IMG/VR virus record: IMGVR_UViG_3300037117_000098
Span: 1-20,209 of that record
DNA: 20,209 nt
Source: a virus
Direction: 5' to 3' (one strand)
Positions within the stretch are counted from its first letter, which is position 1. The number at the start of each line of letters is the position of its first letter. A program made the position numbers and the translations under genes. The notes beneath the pieces are model-generated. The model made no database searches. It saw nothing but the letters and a program-made list of their open reading frames with translations, and was not told where the DNA came from. Of the stretch, positions 19,988 to 20,209 are shown in pieces.

Positions 19988-20059
19988 TGCGGGACCTGGG
20001 ACTCGGACCCAGCTTACCGGCGTGTCACACCGGCATCATCACCCGATGACAAGTCCCGC
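19988..20059 (-). tRNA. tRNA-Val(GAC)
   Basis: 72 nt. Acceptor GCGGGAC/GUCCCGC is perfect, discriminator A. Anticodon arm CCGGU-GUGACAC-GCCGG gives GAC with U33. T arm CUGGG-UCCGAGU-CCCAG. No encoded CCA (CGA follows). A 10-base spacer precedes the Ile tRNA. Confidence 0.93.
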
Positions 20060-20060
20060 G

Positions 20061-20133
20061 TGCGGCGGGCCCGATTCGAACGGGCACGTGCTCGTTTATG
20101 AGACGAGGGTTCTTACCGTTGAATTACCGCCGC
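20061..20133 (-). tRNA. tRNA-Met(CAU)
   Basis: 73 nt. Acceptor GCGGCGG/CCGCCGC is perfect, discriminator A. Anticodon arm CUCGU-CUCAUAA-ACGAG gives CAU with U33. T arm GCCCG-UUCGAAU-CGGGC. The paired G1-C72 argues against an initiator; elongator Met or lysidine-modified Ile cannot be separated. Only one base lies between it and the Val(GAC) tRNA. Confidence 0.92.
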
Positions 20134-20137
20134 GCGG

Positions 20138-20205
20138 TTGAAGGCCGGGGAATCGGACCCTGCGCTGATCCTTGTAGGGGATCTGCTCTCGCCAGACAGC
20201 CTCCA
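20138..20205 (-). tRNA. tRNA-Val(UAC), C33
   Basis: 68 nt. Acceptor UGGAGGC pairs with GCCUUCA (one G-U), discriminator A. Anticodon arm GAUCC-CCUACAA-GGAUC is perfect and gives UAC, with C33. T arm CAGGG-UCCGAUU-CCCCG has one A-C mismatch. The D arm is short. CCG rather than CCA follows. Only four bases of window remain on its 5' side, so the array may continue. Confidence 0.82.
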
Positions 20206-20209
20206 GTCG

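Overview
The window comes from a GC-rich, tailed double-stranded DNA bacteriophage, or a prophage of that kind, with a contractile tail. Every protein and tRNA gene I can support lies on the minus strand, so transcription runs from high to low coordinates. The Mu-like structural genes (DUF935-type portal, gpI-type protease/scaffold, gp36-type adaptor, gpL-type sheath), the 11-tRNA array and a phage peptide deformylase together suggest a fairly large myovirus. The host cannot be named from this sequence. No integrase, repressor or terminase is present, so lifestyle is not settled.

Layout in transcription order. (1) 20205-18660: a compact array of 11 tRNA genes (Val-UAC, Met-CAU, Val-GAC, Ile-GAU, Ser-CGA, Ser-GCU, Leu-UAA, Leu-CAA, Gln-UUG, Leu-CAG, Leu-GAG), interrupted after Ile by an HNH endonuclease gene. 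Many neighbouring tRNAs are joined by 4-nt C-N-N-C linkers. (2) 18625-16530: four genes of unknown function, two with zinc-binding cysteine patterns. (3) 16533-11490: a tightly packed operon in which nearly all genes overlap by 4 nt (ATGA, GTGA or TTGA). It encodes a peptide deformylase, two small proteins, three SAM-dependent methyltransferases, a two-domain glycosyltransferase (GT32-like plus GT2), a small helix-turn-helix protein and a small unknown. It looks like a glycan synthesis and methylation module. (4) A candidate promoter at 11466-11493, then the virion operon: portal, structural protein, protease/scaffold, decoration protein, major capsid protein, AT-hook protein, gp36-type adaptor, two duplicated spike-base-like proteins, a 57-residue protein, gp10-like neck protein, further neck/tail candidates, and the start of the tail sheath, which runs off the left edge.

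How it fits together. The virion operon follows the usual order of portal, protease/scaffold, capsid, neck and tail, and the protease/scaffold fusion would process the prohead. The upstream module could glycosylate and methylate either virion proteins or host surface glycans; the sequence alone does not decide. The most unusual signals are a peptide segment shared by the major capsid protein and the N-terminus of its protease; Leu-anticodon tRNAs with a short variable arm; four tRNAs with C instead of U at position 33; and the glycosyltransferase fusion with its three methyltransferases. Most gene starts were chosen from overlaps or Shine-Dalgarno sequences, and several are GTG or TTG.
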